Shown: positions 8,840-17,564, numbered from the stretch's first letter. The stretch is 64,000 bases of DNA from Candidatus Allofournierella merdavium (GCA_019118765.1 DWYI01000004.1:1-64000); one strand, 5' to 3'. Translations and numbers: made by a program. Notes: a model not told the origin generated them from the letters alone.

Positions 8840-10339
8840 TTACACATACTTGGCAGCCAGCGTGAGGATCTCCTCCTGGCTGGTGTTCGCCGCGTCCACC
8901 TCGCCTGCCACCTGCCCGCCGGACATGACCAGGATGCGGTCACACACGCCCAGCAGCTCGGGCATTTCGGAGGAGACCATGATGACGCCCTTGCCTTCTT
9001 TCGCAAGGTCGATGATGAGCTGGTAGATTTCGTACTTGGCGCCCACGTCGATGCCGCGGGTGGGCTCGTCCAGCAGGAGGATCTCGGGCTTGGTGAGCAG
9101 CCAGCGGCCGATGATGACCTTCTGCTGGTTGCCGCCGGAGAGCGACCGGATCTGGGTGCGCTGGCTGGGGGTCTTGATGTGCATGGCCTGGATGGACCAG
9201 TCGGTGTCGTCCCGCATCTTCTTGTCGCTCAAACAGAAGCCGCCCAGCAGATAGTCCTTCAGGCTGGAGATAACGGTGTTCTCCTTGATGTCCCGGATGC
9301 CGAAGATGCCGGTGGCCCGGCGCTCCTCGGTGAGCAGGGCGAAGCCGTTCTTGATGCTCTCACCGGGGGTGCGGTTGCGGATCTGTTTGCCGTGGAGGGT
9401 GATGGTGCCCCCCGCCCGGGTCATGGCGCCGAAGAGGTTCTCCAGCACCTCGGTGCGGCCCGAGCCGTCCAGCCCGGCGATGCCCAAAATCTCGCCCTTG
9501 CGCAGCTGGAAGGTGGCGTCCTTCAGGCGGGTGTACTTGCCGGAGATGTGCTGCACATCCAGGATCACCTCGCCGGGGGTGTTGGTCTTGGGCGGGAAGC
9601 GGTTGGTCAGTTCCCGGCCCACCATCAGGCGGATGATCTCGTCCATGGTCAGCTCCTTGGCCGGGCGGGTGGCCACCCAGGTGCCGTCCCGCATGATGGT
9701 CACGTCGTCGCTGATGCGCAGGATCTCCTCCATCTTGTGACTGATGTAGATGATGCCGCAGCCCTTTTCCCGCAGCATGTTGATGATGCGGAACAGGTGT
9801 TCCACCTCGGTCTCGGTGAGGGACGAGGTGGGCTCGTCAAAGACGATGATCTTGGAGTTGTAGGACACCGCCTTGGCGATCTCCACCATCTGCCGCTGGC
9901 TCACCGGCAGGGTGGACATGATGGCCTTGGGGTTCACGTTCACTTCCAGGGTGTCGAAGATCTCCTTGGTGCGCTTGGCCATCTGGCCCTCGCTCACCAT
10001 GATGCCCGCCACCTTGGGGTAGCGGCCCAGCCACAGGTTGTCCTGCACGCTGCGGGTCAGGGCCTGGTTGAGCTCCTGGTGCACCATGGCCACGCCGTTT
10101 TCCAGCGCCTCTTTGGAGCTTTTGAAATTGACCTCCTTGCCGTCCAGCAGGATGGTGCCCGCGTCCTTGCGGTAGATGCCGAACAGGCACTTCATCAGGG
10201 TGGACTTGCCCGCCCCGTTCTCGCCCATCAGGGCGTGGACGGTGCCGGCGCGCACGGTGAGGTTGACGTTGTCCAGCGCCTTCACGCCGGGGAACTCTTT
10301 GCAGATGCCGCGCATCTCCAGCAGTGCCGGCTGCTCCAT
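8840..10339 (-). CDS. mglA: Galactose/methyl-galactoside-type ABC transporter ATP-binding protein
   Basis: Tandem ABC ATPase of about 499 residues. The N-terminal domain has Walker [12 protein letters not shown], a modified signature [14 protein letters not shown] and Walker [10 protein letters not shown]. The C-terminal domain has a degenerate Walker A (GLDGSGRTE), the signature LSGGNQQK and Walker [11 protein letters not shown]. This unequal pair is normal for the MglA/RbsA family. The start at 10339 (MEQPALLEM) follows GAGGAGG; the upstream in-frame extension to 10387 lies in an intergenic hairpin and was rejected. It is the second gene of mglBAC and energises MglC. Confidence 0.95.
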   Translation of the reverse strand: MEQPALLEMRGICKEFPGVKALDNVNLTVRAGTVHALMGENGAGKSTLMKCLFGIYRKDAGTILLDGKEVNFKSSKEALENGVAMVHQELNQALTRSVQDNLWLGRYPKVAGIMVSEGQMAKRTKEIFDTLEVNVNPKAIMSTLPVSQRQMVEIAKAVSYNSKIIVFDEPTSSLTETEVEHLFRIINMLREKGCGIIYISHKMEEILRISDDVTIMRDGTWVATRPAKELTMDEIIRLMVGRELTNRFPPKTNTPGEVILDVQHISGKYTRLKDATFQLRKGEILGIAGLDGSGRTEVLENLFGAMTRAGGTITLHGKQIRNRTPGESIKNGFALLTEERRATGIFGIRDIKENTVISSLKDYLLGGFCLSDKKMRDDTDWSIQAMHIKTPSQRTQIRSLSGGNQQKVIIGRWLLTKPEILLLDEPTRGIDVGAKYEIYQLIIDLAKEGKGVIMVSSEMPELLGVCDRILVMSGGQVAGEVDAANTSQEEILTLAAKYV

Positions 10340-10360
10340 ATTCTTCCTCCTCTCTGCGCG

Positions 10361-10432
10361 GAACGGCCCCGCGAAAGGCGGGCCCATTCCACGTCAGGCC
10401 GGGCGGGGCTGCCAGTGCAGCCCCGCCCGGCC
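10361..10432 (-). other. Two stacked hairpins between mglB and mglA
   Basis: A perfect 16-bp stem with a 4-nt loop occupies 10397-10432, followed toward mglA by an imperfect stem across about 10361-10390. No T-tract follows either. Such hairpins after a binding-protein gene usually protect the 3' end of its message so that it accumulates over the ATPase and permease mRNA; that role is inferred. Confidence 0.6.
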
Positions 10433-10456
10433 GTGGGTTCGTTCAGCGGTTGAAGA

Positions 10457-11608
10457 TCAGTCCTGGCTGGTCGCGTCGTACATCGCGTAGGGAACGCGGA
10501 TCTTGGCCACGCCCTCGTCCACGACGTACTGGTCGGTGCCCGCCATCAGCTCGGCGCTGTCCTGGACGTTCTTGACCAGGGTGTTGATGGTGGAGGCCAT
10601 GCCCACGGCGTCCTGCTTGATGGAGCCGGCCATGTTGCCCGCCTTGATCAGCGCCTTGGCGCTGTCGGTGGCGTCCACGCCGAAGACGGGGATGATGGTG
10701 GTGCCTTCGCCGTTGTTGTAGCCCACGTTCTGCAGCGCGGAGATGGCGCCTTCGGCCATGCCGTCGTTGTTGCAGATGATCAGCTCGACCATGTTGTTGT
10801 TATCCTTGTTGTAGGAGCCCAGCAGAGCCACCATGTAGTCGTTGGCGGCCTTGGCGGACCACTTGCCCTCGGTGTCCACCAGGTAATTGCTGGTGGCCTT
10901 GTCGTCGTAGTAGCTCAGTTCGGGCTTGCCGGCCTCGGTGAGCAGCTTGTTGGCGTCTTCCACGGCGTACTGGGTGCGGGCCTCGGCCTCGGCGTTGCCC
11001 TCCTGGCCCTTGAACATGACGTAGGAGATCTTGCCGTCGCCGTTCAGGTCAACGGTGTCGTAGTTGGCCAGCAGGTACTCGCCGATCATCTCGCCCTGCA
11101 TGTGGCCGGCGTCGGGGGCGTTGGTGCCCACGAAGGCGCACTTGTCGTAGCTGGCGATGACCTCATCGGCCACCTCGCGGTTGAAGAAGATCACGGGGAT
11201 GCCGGCGCCCTGGGCCGCGGTGACGATGTCCTGGGCGGGGGCGGAGGTGGCGGTCTCCACGATGTTCACGATCAGCAGGTCAGAACCGGCGGTGAGGGCG
11301 GTGTTGACCTGGTCGGTCTGGGTGGGCTGGCTGCCGGCGGCGTCCCAGTTGTTGGGCTCGATGCCCATGGCCTTCAGCTGCTCGTCCATGGCCGCGCGCA
11401 CGGTGGAGATGTACACGTCGGAGAAGTCATAGTAGAACACGTCCACCCGCATGTCGGAAGCGGGGGTGGCGTCGCCGCCGGAGGCGGCCCCGGAAGCGGG
11501 GGCGGAAGCCGGCGTGGAAGCCGGGGTGGATGCGGGGGTGCCGCCGCAGCCGGCCAGCAGGGCCATGGCCATCACGGCGCTCAGCGCAAATGCAAGAAGT
11601 TTTTTCAT
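10457..11608 (-). CDS. mglB: Galactose/glucose-binding lipoprotein MglB
   Basis: Substrate-binding protein of the mgl importer. It has a lipoprotein signal (LLAGC lipobox near residue 21), a Ser/Ala/Pro-rich linker, then a PBP type 1 fold. A calcium-binding loop like that of galactose-binding protein is visible (DLNGDGKISYVMFKGQEGN), with NRE and NNDGMAEGAI hinge motifs. At 383 residues it is slightly longer than E. coli MglB because of the linker. The ATG at 11608 follows AAGGAGG. It is first in the mglBAC operon, and the hairpins after it suggest it is made in excess. Its upstream region holds repeated GAAAAAAC elements. Confidence 0.93.
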   Translation of the reverse strand: MKKLLAFALSAVMAMALLAGCGGTPASTPASTPASAPASGAASGGDATPASDMRVDVFYYDFSDVYISTVRAAMDEQLKAMGIEPNNWDAAGSQPTQTDQVNTALTAGSDLLIVNIVETATSAPAQDIVTAAQGAGIPVIFFNREVADEVIASYDKCAFVGTNAPDAGHMQGEMIGEYLLANYDTVDLNGDGKISYVMFKGQEGNAEAEARTQYAVEDANKLLTEAGKPELSYYDDKATSNYLVDTEGKWSAKAANDYMVALLGSYNKDNNNMVELIICNNDGMAEGAISALQNVGYNNGEGTTIIPVFGVDATDSAKALIKAGNMAGSIKQDAVGMASTINTLVKNVQDSAELMAGTDQYVVDEGVAKIRVPYAMYDATSQD

Positions 11609-11706
11609 GGTTTGTCCTCCTTATGTATGGGGGCGGCCCTTCGCGCCTTTCGCGCCGGAGGGGCTGTTTCGCCCGTTGACAGTTTATATTGTAACGGCCC
11701 CAAAGG

Positions 11707-11751
11707 GAAAAAACGATAGAAAAAACTACGCACTTGTATGAAAAAACTATG
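11707..11751 (-). promoter_or_regulatory. Direct repeats upstream of mglB, candidate AraC-type regulator site
   Basis: GAAAAAACTACG (11719-11730) and GAAAAAACTATG (11740-11751) are 21 bp apart, two DNA turns, on the same face. A third related copy, GAAAAAACGATA, starts at 11707. A minus-strand TACAAT at 11688-11693 could be the mglB -10; no convincing -35 was found, which suits an activator-dependent promoter. The rest of 11609-11909 holds only the divergent promoter of the next gene. Confidence 0.5.
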
Positions 11752-11776
11752 GAAGAGTCTTCCACCTTTGGCGGCC

Positions 11777-11805
11777 TTGCCAGCCCCGCCGGAGTGTTAT
11801 ATAAT
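11777..11805 (+). promoter_or_regulatory. Sigma-A-type promoter of the DUF1538/PII-like operon
   Basis: TTGCCA (11777-11782), a 17-bp spacer and TATAAT (11800-11805) lie in an AT-rich patch about 105 bp upstream of the gene. Confidence 0.75.
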
Positions 11806-11909
11806 AATTATATATATCCGTATTCAAGGGGGGCATCCCCCTGCCGCGCCGGTTTGAGCACCCCTTTGCCTGCGCGGCGTGTTCACCCCGCGTCAAAGGA
11901 GGCGTTTTC

Positions 11910-13427
11910 TTGAACAAACAGCTCAAACTGAAAATTCACGAGTCCCTGGCGGCGGTGCTGCCGGTGAGCCTGATCGTGCTGGCGCTGTGCGCCTTTGTGG
12001 TGCCGGTGGACCTGGCCACCCTGTGCCTGTTTCTGGCGGGGGCGGCGCTGCTGATCGTGGGCATGGGCTTTTTCTCCCTGGGGGCGGACATGGCCATGAT
12101 GCCCATCGGCGAGCTGGTGGGCACCCGGCTCACCCGCACCCGCAAGCTGTGGCTGATCCTGGCCGGCTGCTTTCTCATCGGCGTGCTGGTGACCATGGCG
12201 GAGCCGGACCTGACGGTGCTGGCCAGCCAGACCCCCGCCGTGCCGGATATGGTGCTGATCCTGACGGTGGCCGCCGGGGTGGGGCTGTTCCTGGTGCTCA
12301 GCTTTCTGCGCATTCTGCTGGGCTGGGACCTGCCGGTGATGCTCATCGTCTTTTATCTCGCGGTGTTCGGCCTGGCGTGCTTTGTGCCGGCGGGGTTCCT
12401 GCCGGTGGCCTTCGACGCCGGCGGGGTGACCACCGGGCCCATCACGGTGCCCTTCATCATGGCGCTGGGCCTGGGCCTCACTGCCGTGCGGGGCGACAAA
12501 AACGCCGAGGGCGACAGCTTCGGCCTGGTGGCGCTGTGCAGCATCGGGCCGGTGCTTGCGGTGCTGGTGCTGGGCATGGTCTACCGCGCGGGGGACGCGG
12601 GCTACACCCCCCTGGCGGCGCCCGCCGTGGAGGACACCCGCGCCCTGCTGGCGGCCTTTGGCGCCGCGCTGCCGGAGTACGCCAAAGAGGTGGCGCTGGC
12701 CCTGGGGCCCATCCTGGCCTTTTTCCTCGTTTTTCAGGTGCTGTTTTTCAAGCTGCGCCGCCGGGCGCTGGCCAAGATCCTGGTGGGCATCCTCTACACC
12801 TTTGTGGGCCTGGCCCTCTTCCTCACCGGGGTGAACGTGGGCTTTATGCCCGCGGGCAACGAGCTGGGCCGGCAGCTGGCACAGCTGCCGCTGCGCTGGC
12901 TCATCGTGCCGGTGGGCATGCTCATCGGCTGGTTCATCGTCAAGGCGGAGCCGGCGGTGCTGGTGCTGAACAAGCAGGTGGAGGAGATCACCGGCGGCGC
13001 CATCTCCCAGCGGGTGATGATGACCGGCCTGTCGGTGGGCATGGCGGTGTCGGTGGGCCTTTCGATGGCGCGGGTGCTCACCGGGGTGTCGATCCTGTGG
13101 TTTCTGCTACCGGGCTACACGGCGGCGCTGGCGCTGAGTTTCTTTGTGCCCCGCATCTTCACCGCGGTGGCCTTTGACTCGGGCGGGGTGGCCTCCGGCC
13201 CCATGACGGCCACCTTCCTGTTGCCCTTTGCCATGGGGGCCTGCGAGGCGGTGGGGGGCAACATCCTCACCGACGCCTTCGGGGTGGTGGCCATGGTGGC
13301 CATGACCCCCCTCATCACCATTCAGATCATCGGGCTGGTGTATCAGTTCAAGACCCGGCACGCCGCCGGGGCCGCCGACGGGGCGGACGACGTGCTGGAA
13401 CTGGGCCCGGAGGAGGATGTGGAATGA
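11910..13427 (+). CDS. DUF1538 family integral membrane protein
   Basis: A 505-residue protein with about a dozen hydrophobic helices arranged as two similar halves. Each half contains a related motif: FDAGGVTTGPITVPFIMALG in the first and FDSGGVASGPMTATFLLPF in the second. This internal duplication is typical of DUF1538. It starts at a TTG (11910) with AAAGGAGG 8 nt upstream; no good ATG exists nearby. The gene overlaps a tandem PII-like gene by 4 bp (ATGA), a partnership suggesting a transporter gated by a PII-like regulator. The transported substrate is unknown and nothing in the sequence reveals it. Confidence 0.82.
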   Translation: MNKQLKLKIHESLAAVLPVSLIVLALCAFVVPVDLATLCLFLAGAALLIVGMGFFSLGADMAMMPIGELVGTRLTRTRKLWLILAGCFLIGVLVTMAEPDLTVLASQTPAVPDMVLILTVAAGVGLFLVLSFLRILLGWDLPVMLIVFYLAVFGLACFVPAGFLPVAFDAGGVTTGPITVPFIMALGLGLTAVRGDKNAEGDSFGLVALCSIGPVLAVLVLGMVYRAGDAGYTPLAAPAVEDTRALLAAFGAALPEYAKEVALALGPILAFFLVFQVLFFKLRRRALAKILVGILYTFVGLALFLTGVNVGFMPAGNELGRQLAQLPLRWLIVPVGMLIGWFIVKAEPAVLVLNKQVEEITGGAISQRVMMTGLSVGMAVSVGLSMARVLTGVSILWFLLPGYTAALALSFFVPRIFTAVAFDSGGVASGPMTATFLLPFAMGACEAVGGNILTDAFGVVAMVAMTPLITIQIIGLVYQFKTRHAAGAADGADDVLELGPEEDVE

Positions 13428-14137
13428 ATCGTACCCCTTCATCCGTACGCTGCCTGTTTGCCATCGTGGACCGGGGCAAGGGCGAAACGGTGGCCGCCGA
13501 GTTGCGCCGCCGGCACATTCTGGTGCAGCTGGTGCTGCTGGGCCACGGCACCGCCTCTGCCGAGGTGATGGACCTTCTGGGGCTGGACGAGCCGGAGAAG
13601 GACCTGGTGATGGCGCTGGCCCCGGGCCAGGCCGCCGACGGGCTGCTGGCGGCGCTCACCGAGCGGCTGGAACTCTACCGGCCCGGGCGGGGCATCGCCT
13701 TCACCATCGACCTGTCCAGCATCAGCGCGCTGACCCATCAGCGCATCGCCGCCGCGGCGCCGGCGGGGCACACACCATCCCAGAAGGAGGACGGACCCAT
13801 GCGTTTTCAGCACGAACTGATCGTGGTCATCACCGAGCACGGCTTTGCCGCCGACGTGATGGACGCGGCCCGGGCCGCCGGGGCCCGGGGCGGCACGGTG
13901 GTGCGCGGCCGGAGCCTTTCCAGCGAGGAGGCCCAGAAGTTTTTGAAGATCACCATCCAGCCGGAAAAGGACCTGGTGCTGATCCTGGTGCCCGCCGCCC
14001 ACCGCCAGCCGGTGATGAAGGCCATCTGCGCCCAGGGCACGGGGCACCCGCTGGCCTTTTCGCTGCCGGTGAGCGAAGTCACCGGCCTGTCGCTGGCGCC
14101 CTTCGGCGCGGAGGAGGAAGACCATGAAAACAGCTGA
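13424..14137 (+). CDS. Tandem PII-like (GlnB-fold) regulatory protein
   Basis: Two PII-like halves in one 237-residue chain. The first covers roughly residues 5-115; the second (about 124-225) begins RFQHELIVVITEHGF and carries the PII-like GARGGTVVRGRS segment. No T-loop tyrosine in the classical YXN context is evident, so uridylylation control is unlikely. Its ATG overlaps the DUF1538 stop (ATGA), and the next hydrolase starts 14 bp inside it. PII proteins commonly bind and gate membrane transporters such as AmtB; by analogy this one may bind the DUF1538 protein. Ligand and partner are inferred, but the tight coupling is direct. Confidence 0.72.
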   Translation: MNRTPSSVRCLFAIVDRGKGETVAAELRRRHILVQLVLLGHGTASAEVMDLLGLDEPEKDLVMALAPGQAADGLLAALTERLELYRPGRGIAFTIDLSSISALTHQRIAAAAPAGHTPSQKEDGPMRFQHELIVVITEHGFAADVMDAARAAGARGGTVVRGRSLSSEEAQKFLKITIQPEKDLVLILVPAAHRQPVMKAICAQGTGHPLAFSLPVSEVTGLSLAPFGAEEEDHENS

Positions 14138-15044
14138 GTGGACCAGCCCCGCCCACAGCGGCGAGGGGGAGATCTTTTCCCGCCTGTGGGCGGCGGACGA
14201 GCCGGCGGCGGTGCTGCTGATCGCGCATGGCATGGCGGAGCACAGCGGCCGCTACGCGGATTTTGCCGCCTTTCTGGCGGAAAACGGCTTTGCCGTTTTT
14301 ATGAACGACCACGCGGGCCACGGCCGGTCGGCGGTGGTGCAGGGGTACTTTGCCGCCGAAAACGGCTGGGATCATGTACTGGGGGACCTGCGCCGGCTGG
14401 AGGCCGACGCCCGGGCGAAGTACCCCGGCCTGCCGGTGTTTTTCATGGGGCACAGCATGGGCAGCTTCCTGGCCCGGGACTACATCGCCCGCTGGGGCGA
14501 CGGGCTCGCGGGCGCGGTGATCTGCGGCACCATGGGGGCCAATCCCCTGCTGGGCTTCGCCCGGGGGCTGGCCTCGGCGCAGGCGGCGGTGAAGGGGCCG
14601 AAAAGCCCCGCGAAACTCATCGAGGCCCTCTCCACCGGGGGCTACCACAAGCAGTTCCCCGGCGAGGGGCCCTCGGCCTGGCTGGCGGCGGACAAATCGG
14701 TGCAGGACGCCTTTGACGCCGACCCGGACTGCGGCTTCACCTTCACGGCGGCGGCCTACCGGGACATGTTCGGCGGCCTGGCGGCAGTGACCGGCCCGGC
14801 CTGGGCCGCAAAGGTGCCCAAGGGGCTGCCGGTGCTGGTCATTGCCGGCGACAGGGACCCGGTGGGGGCCAACGGCAAGGGCCCGACCCAGGTGTACGGC
14901 TGGCTGAAGGACGCGGGCCTTGCGGACGTGGCCCTGAAGCTCTATCCCGGCATGCGCCACGAGGTACTGAACGAGGCGGGCAAGGCCCAGGTGTACGAGG
15001 ACGTTTTGAACTTTCTGCGGGCCCGTCTGCCCGCGGCGGAATAA
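14124..15044 (+). CDS. Alpha/beta hydrolase, monoacylglycerol-lipase-like (serine aminopeptidase S33 fold)
   Basis: Cytoplasmic alpha/beta hydrolase of 306 residues. The oxyanion segment AHGMAEHSGRY is followed by the nucleophile elbow GHSMGS (Ser111), then the acid in VIAGDRDPVG and the His in YPGMRHEVLNE, completing a catalytic triad. This motif set matches monoacylglycerol lipase/lysophospholipase members. No signal peptide is present. It begins 14 bp within the PII-like gene and is probably in the same message as the DUF1538 gene. A substrate cannot be named; short- or medium-chain esters are most likely from the family. Confidence 0.85.
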   Translation: MKTAEWTSPAHSGEGEIFSRLWAADEPAAVLLIAHGMAEHSGRYADFAAFLAENGFAVFMNDHAGHGRSAVVQGYFAAENGWDHVLGDLRRLEADARAKYPGLPVFFMGHSMGSFLARDYIARWGDGLAGAVICGTMGANPLLGFARGLASAQAAVKGPKSPAKLIEALSTGGYHKQFPGEGPSAWLAADKSVQDAFDADPDCGFTFTAAAYRDMFGGLAAVTGPAWAAKVPKGLPVLVIAGDRDPVGANGKGPTQVYGWLKDAGLADVALKLYPGMRHEVLNEAGKAQVYEDVLNFLRARLPAAE

Positions 15045-15064
15045 AAAAGAGAGGGAGTTTATCC

Positions 15065-15406
15065 ATGCCGTTTATTCGTGTGAGCGCCAACGTGGCGGTG
15101 AACGAGGGCCAGGCCCAGCGCATCAAGACCCTGCTGGGACAGGCCATTGAGGTGATCCCGGGCAAGAGCGAGGCCTGGCTGATGGTGGAGGTGGAGGGCG
15201 AAAAGGCCCTGTGGATGGCGGGCAGCGACGCGCCGGCGGCCATCGCGGAGGTGAGCGTCTACGGCGGCGCGGACGCCGAGGACTACCGCCAGCTCACCGG
15301 CCGGGTGTGCGACATCCTGGACAGCGTGCTGGACGTGCCCGCCGACCGGGTGTATGTGAAGTACGCCGAGACGGAGCACTGGGGCTGGAACGGCTCCAAT
15401 TTTTGA
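15065..15406 (+). CDS. MIF-like tautomerase
   Basis: A 113-residue member of the macrophage migration inhibitory factor branch of the tautomerase superfamily. It begins Met-Pro, so Pro2 would be the N-terminal catalytic base after Met removal (PFIRVSANV). The segment DRVYVKYAETEHWGWNGSNF matches the MIF C-terminus in layout. Length equals eukaryotic MIF (about 115 residues) rather than the 60-80-residue 4-OT type. It is 20 bp downstream of the hydrolase with a GAGGGAG site. Phenylpyruvate or dopachrome tautomerase activity is a family property; the natural substrate is unknown. Confidence 0.85.
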   Translation: MPFIRVSANVAVNEGQAQRIKTLLGQAIEVIPGKSEAWLMVEVEGEKALWMAGSDAPAAIAEVSVYGGADAEDYRQLTGRVCDILDSVLDVPADRVYVKYAETEHWGWNGSNF

Positions 15407-15454
15407 ACGCCCCGGCGAAAGAGGGCGGTCTGTTTCCCGCTCCCCAAAAAACAG

Positions 15455-15484
15455 AAAAGGCAGGGCCGGCGCCCTGCCTTTTTT
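15455..15484. terminator. Bidirectional terminator between convergent genes
   Basis: GGCAGGG (15459-15465) pairs with CCCTGCC (15472-15478), flanked by A4 and T6. It ends the tautomerase and thioesterase transcripts. Confidence 0.8.
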
Positions 15485-15924
15485 CATTTTTTGCCGTCCA
15501 TGAAGTACATGGTAAAATCGCCGGTGACCAGCAGCCGGCCCTCCTGGTCGTACAGTTCCAGCTGGTTCACCGAGGTGTGGCCGCCGCAGTGCCGGCTGGA
15601 CGCCTTGACGGTGACGGTGTCGCCGGGTTTTGCGCCCCGGATGTAGTTCACCGACGCCTGAAGCGTGACGCTGGGGCGGCCCCAGGTGCGGGACACCATG
15701 CCGGAACTGGCGTCACACAGGGCGAACAGCCAGCCGCCGTGGGCGTTGCCGTAAAGATTGAGGCTGTTCTGCGTGACCGGGGCCACAGCCTCCACATAGC
15801 CCGGCCGGGCGATCGTCACCCGCAGGCCCTCAAAGCAGACCACCGGTTTGACCTGGGCCTGCAGCATTTGGCGCAGCTCCTCCTCCGTCCGCTGCGCGCC
15901 TTCCCTTCTCACTTGTTCTTCCAT
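15484..15924 (-). CDS. PaaI-family hotdog thioesterase
   Basis: A 146-residue single hotdog domain. It has the hallmark NLYGNAHGGWLFALCDASSG segment, with the HGG motif and the acidic residue on the central helix that acts in PaaI-type acyl-CoA hydrolysis. The substrate acyl-CoA is unknown; PaaI members act on phenylacetyl- or medium-chain acyl-CoAs. It is a single-gene unit convergent with the tautomerase gene. A possible minus-strand -10 (TACAAT, 15969-15974) lies upstream, but no strong -35 was found. The ATG at 15924 follows a weak GAGAGATGAAGG site. Confidence 0.85.
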   Translation of the reverse strand: MEEQVRREGAQRTEEELRQMLQAQVKPVVCFEGLRVTIARPGYVEAVAPVTQNSLNLYGNAHGGWLFALCDASSGMVSRTWGRPSVTLQASVNYIRGAKPGDTVTVKASSRHCGGHTSVNQLELYDQEGRLLVTGDFTMYFMDGKK

Positions 15925-16090
15925 CCTTCATCTCTCCCGCTCTTGGAAAAAATATCTCACGGTATGGTATTGTACACTTCTCGTCAAAAAATGCAAGCGG
16001 CGGCGCGTGACGGGGCCGCGGACAATGTGCCGGTACCTGCCGCACCTTTTGCGTCCGCCGGGGGGGCGCCCACCCTCGCACGCAGCGTCT

Positions 16091-16122
16091 CGGACATTTT
16101 CCACGACGACGGAAAATGTCCG
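16091..16122. repeat. Perfect hairpin, copy 1 of the repeat family
   Basis: CGGACATTTTCC (16091-16102) and GGAAAATGTCCG (16111-16122) form a 12-bp perfect inverted repeat with an 8-nt centre. Confidence 0.8.
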
Positions 16123-16278
16123 TTCTGAGGCAAACGAAGGGTGACGCCCCCCAGCTGCCGGGCCGGGCGGTACAGGACAGCATCCCCGCCAGGGGCGCGG
16201 CCCGCCCGTTTTGCCCGGCCCGCCCTTCCCTGCCGGCTGTGCCGGGCGCGGCGCTGCCGCCGCGTAGTGCGCCTGAGA

Positions 16279-16309
16279 GGAACACTTTGGCCGCCAGGGC
16301 AAAGTGTCC
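16279..16309. repeat. Related hairpin with different arms
   Basis: GGAACACTTTG (16279-16289) pairs with CAAAGTGTCC (16300-16309) with one imperfect position. It has the same layout as the two GGACATTTTCC hairpins but a different arm sequence. Confidence 0.55.
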
Positions 16310-16455
16310 GGATCACAGCGTGCGGCGGCGGACAGCGACGCGCCATCCCCGCGCCGGGCCGAAAAGACATCCCGCGCCCCGGACCGTTTGCCCTCCGCGG
16401 GGGGAGGCAATGCGCTCATCCTGCGCCCGGTCCCTCCGCACCGCACGCGGCGTCT

Positions 16456-16487
16456 CGGACATTTTCCGCGACGAAGGAAAATGTCCG
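16456..16487. repeat. Perfect hairpin, copy 2 of the repeat family
   Basis: The same 12-bp arms as copy 1 (16456-16467 and 16476-16487) with an 8-nt centre that differs by two bases. Conserved arms with a variable centre indicate selection or recent copying of the hairpin. Confidence 0.8.
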
Positions 16488-16692
16488 TTCCGATGCGCAC
16501 TACGTGCGGAGGACCGGGCTTCGCCTCGGCCCGGTGGTGGCGGACAGTGTGCCGGTATCTGACGCTCCTTTCGCGCCCCCCGGCTGCCGGGCCGGGCGGT
16601 GCAGGACAGCATTCCCGCCAGGAGCGCGCCACCCCCGCGCCGGGCCGAAAAAACATCCCGCGCCCCGGTCTTTTTCTTCGCGCGGGGGCGGA

Positions 16693-16730
16693 AAAGGGCG
16701 GCCCCGGTCGTTTGACCGGGGCCGCCCTTT
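16693..16730 (-). terminator. Strong hairpin after the TSUP gene
   Basis: A 17-bp perfect stem (16693-16709 with 16714-16730) with a 4-nt loop. On the minus strand the arm ends in TTTT. It lies 15 bp beyond the TSUP stop. Confidence 0.75.
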
Positions 16731-16744
16731 CGTTCGGGTCTTGC

Positions 16745-17533
16745 TCACACAGCGAAGGTGTACTGCCAGACGTTGTAGAGGCTGATGGCCATGATGATGC
16801 CCATCAGGCCGATGAACAATTTTTCCACGGCGGCGTTGTCCATCCGCTTGTTGGCGATGCGGCCCAGCATGCCGCCGCCGATGCCGCCCGCCACCATCAG
16901 CCCGAGGCTCAGCCAGCCGAAGGCAGGCACGCTGCCGGTGATGAGGGTGGCCCCCAGGCTGGTGATCTGGCTGATGAGGATGACGTAGAGGCTGTTCTGG
17001 GCGGCGGTCTTGGTGTCCATCGAGAAGAAGAAGTAGAACACCACCAGGTTGATGGGCCCGCCGCCGATGCCCAGAAAACTGGACATGATGCCCAGCACCA
17101 GGCCGATGGCCACGCACACCCACACCTTGAAGATCTTATGGGTGCGGATGCGGCGCTTGTTGATGGTGTAGAGCATGGTGGCCAGGGTGATGACGAACAG
17201 GCACGCCGCCTGCACCGCCCCCGCCGTCTCGGCGAAGGCCGCGCTGATGACGGCGAACATCTGCTTGCCGGCGACGCCGCCCACCGCCGCGCCGATGGCC
17301 AGCGGGGTGCCCAGCTTCAGGTCCACCTTGCTGTCGCCCGCCCGCAGGGCCTTGGTCACCGAGTAGCAGCTCATGGCCAGCACCGTGCAGCCGGAGAGAA
17401 AACTCACCGTGGCCACGCTGTCCAGATGGAACAGGTCCAGGGTGGGTTTGATGATGACGCCGCCGCCGATGCCGCAGATGGCCCCCGCGACGCTGGCCAG
17501 CAGACTGATGATAAAATAGGCAAGCACCTGCAT
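16745..17533 (-). CDS. TSUP (TauE/SafE) family anion permease
   Basis: A 262-residue membrane protein with about eight helices in two halves, each containing the TSUP-type glycine-rich loop (AICGIGGGVIIKP near residue 20 and SSFLGIGGGPINLV near residue 155). TSUP members include the sulfite/organosulfonate exporters TauE and SafE. It lies downstream of a LarA-like racemase and a sulfonate-type ABC importer on the same strand, 88 bp after the racemase, so it may release a product such as sulfite, or move a carboxylate. The substrate is inferred only from context. Confidence 0.88.
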   Translation of the reverse strand: MQVLAYFIISLLASVAGAICGIGGGVIIKPTLDLFHLDSVATVSFLSGCTVLAMSCYSVTKALRAGDSKVDLKLGTPLAIGAAVGGVAGKQMFAVISAAFAETAGAVQAACLFVITLATMLYTINKRRIRTHKIFKVWVCVAIGLVLGIMSSFLGIGGGPINLVVFYFFFSMDTKTAAQNSLYVILISQITSLGATLITGSVPAFGWLSLGLMVAGGIGGGMLGRIANKRMDNAAVEKLFIGLMGIIMAISLYNVWQYTFAV

Positions 17534-17564
17534 GGGCGCCGCCCCCTTTCCTTCAGATTACAGG

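Larger units (their letters stand above)
16019..16672. repeat. Mosaic of degenerate repeats filling a non-coding gap
   Basis: The 820-bp gap (15925-16744) holds no credible gene; its many open frames change phase and lack ribosome sites. Four modules occur twice at high identity: a GCGGACARTGTGCCGGTA block (16019 and 16541), a hairpin block (16076 and 16443), a CTGCCGGGCCGGGCGG block (16147 and 16576), and a CGCGCCGGGCCGAAAA block (16343 and 16629). Order is shuffled between copies, suggesting two or more decayed insertions of one mobile or REP-like element. No transposase is present. Confidence 0.7.

Noticed and set aside
11676..11681. Rightward TTGACA as a -35 for the DUF1538 gene
   Set aside because: No -10 follows at 16-18 bp; a better promoter (TTGCCA-N17-TATAAT) lies at 11777-11805.
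15928..16785. Several overlapping open frames of 98-242 codons in the repeat region
   Set aside because: They share the same repeated DNA in different frames, have no ribosome sites and encode Arg/Pro/Gly-rich low-complexity products.
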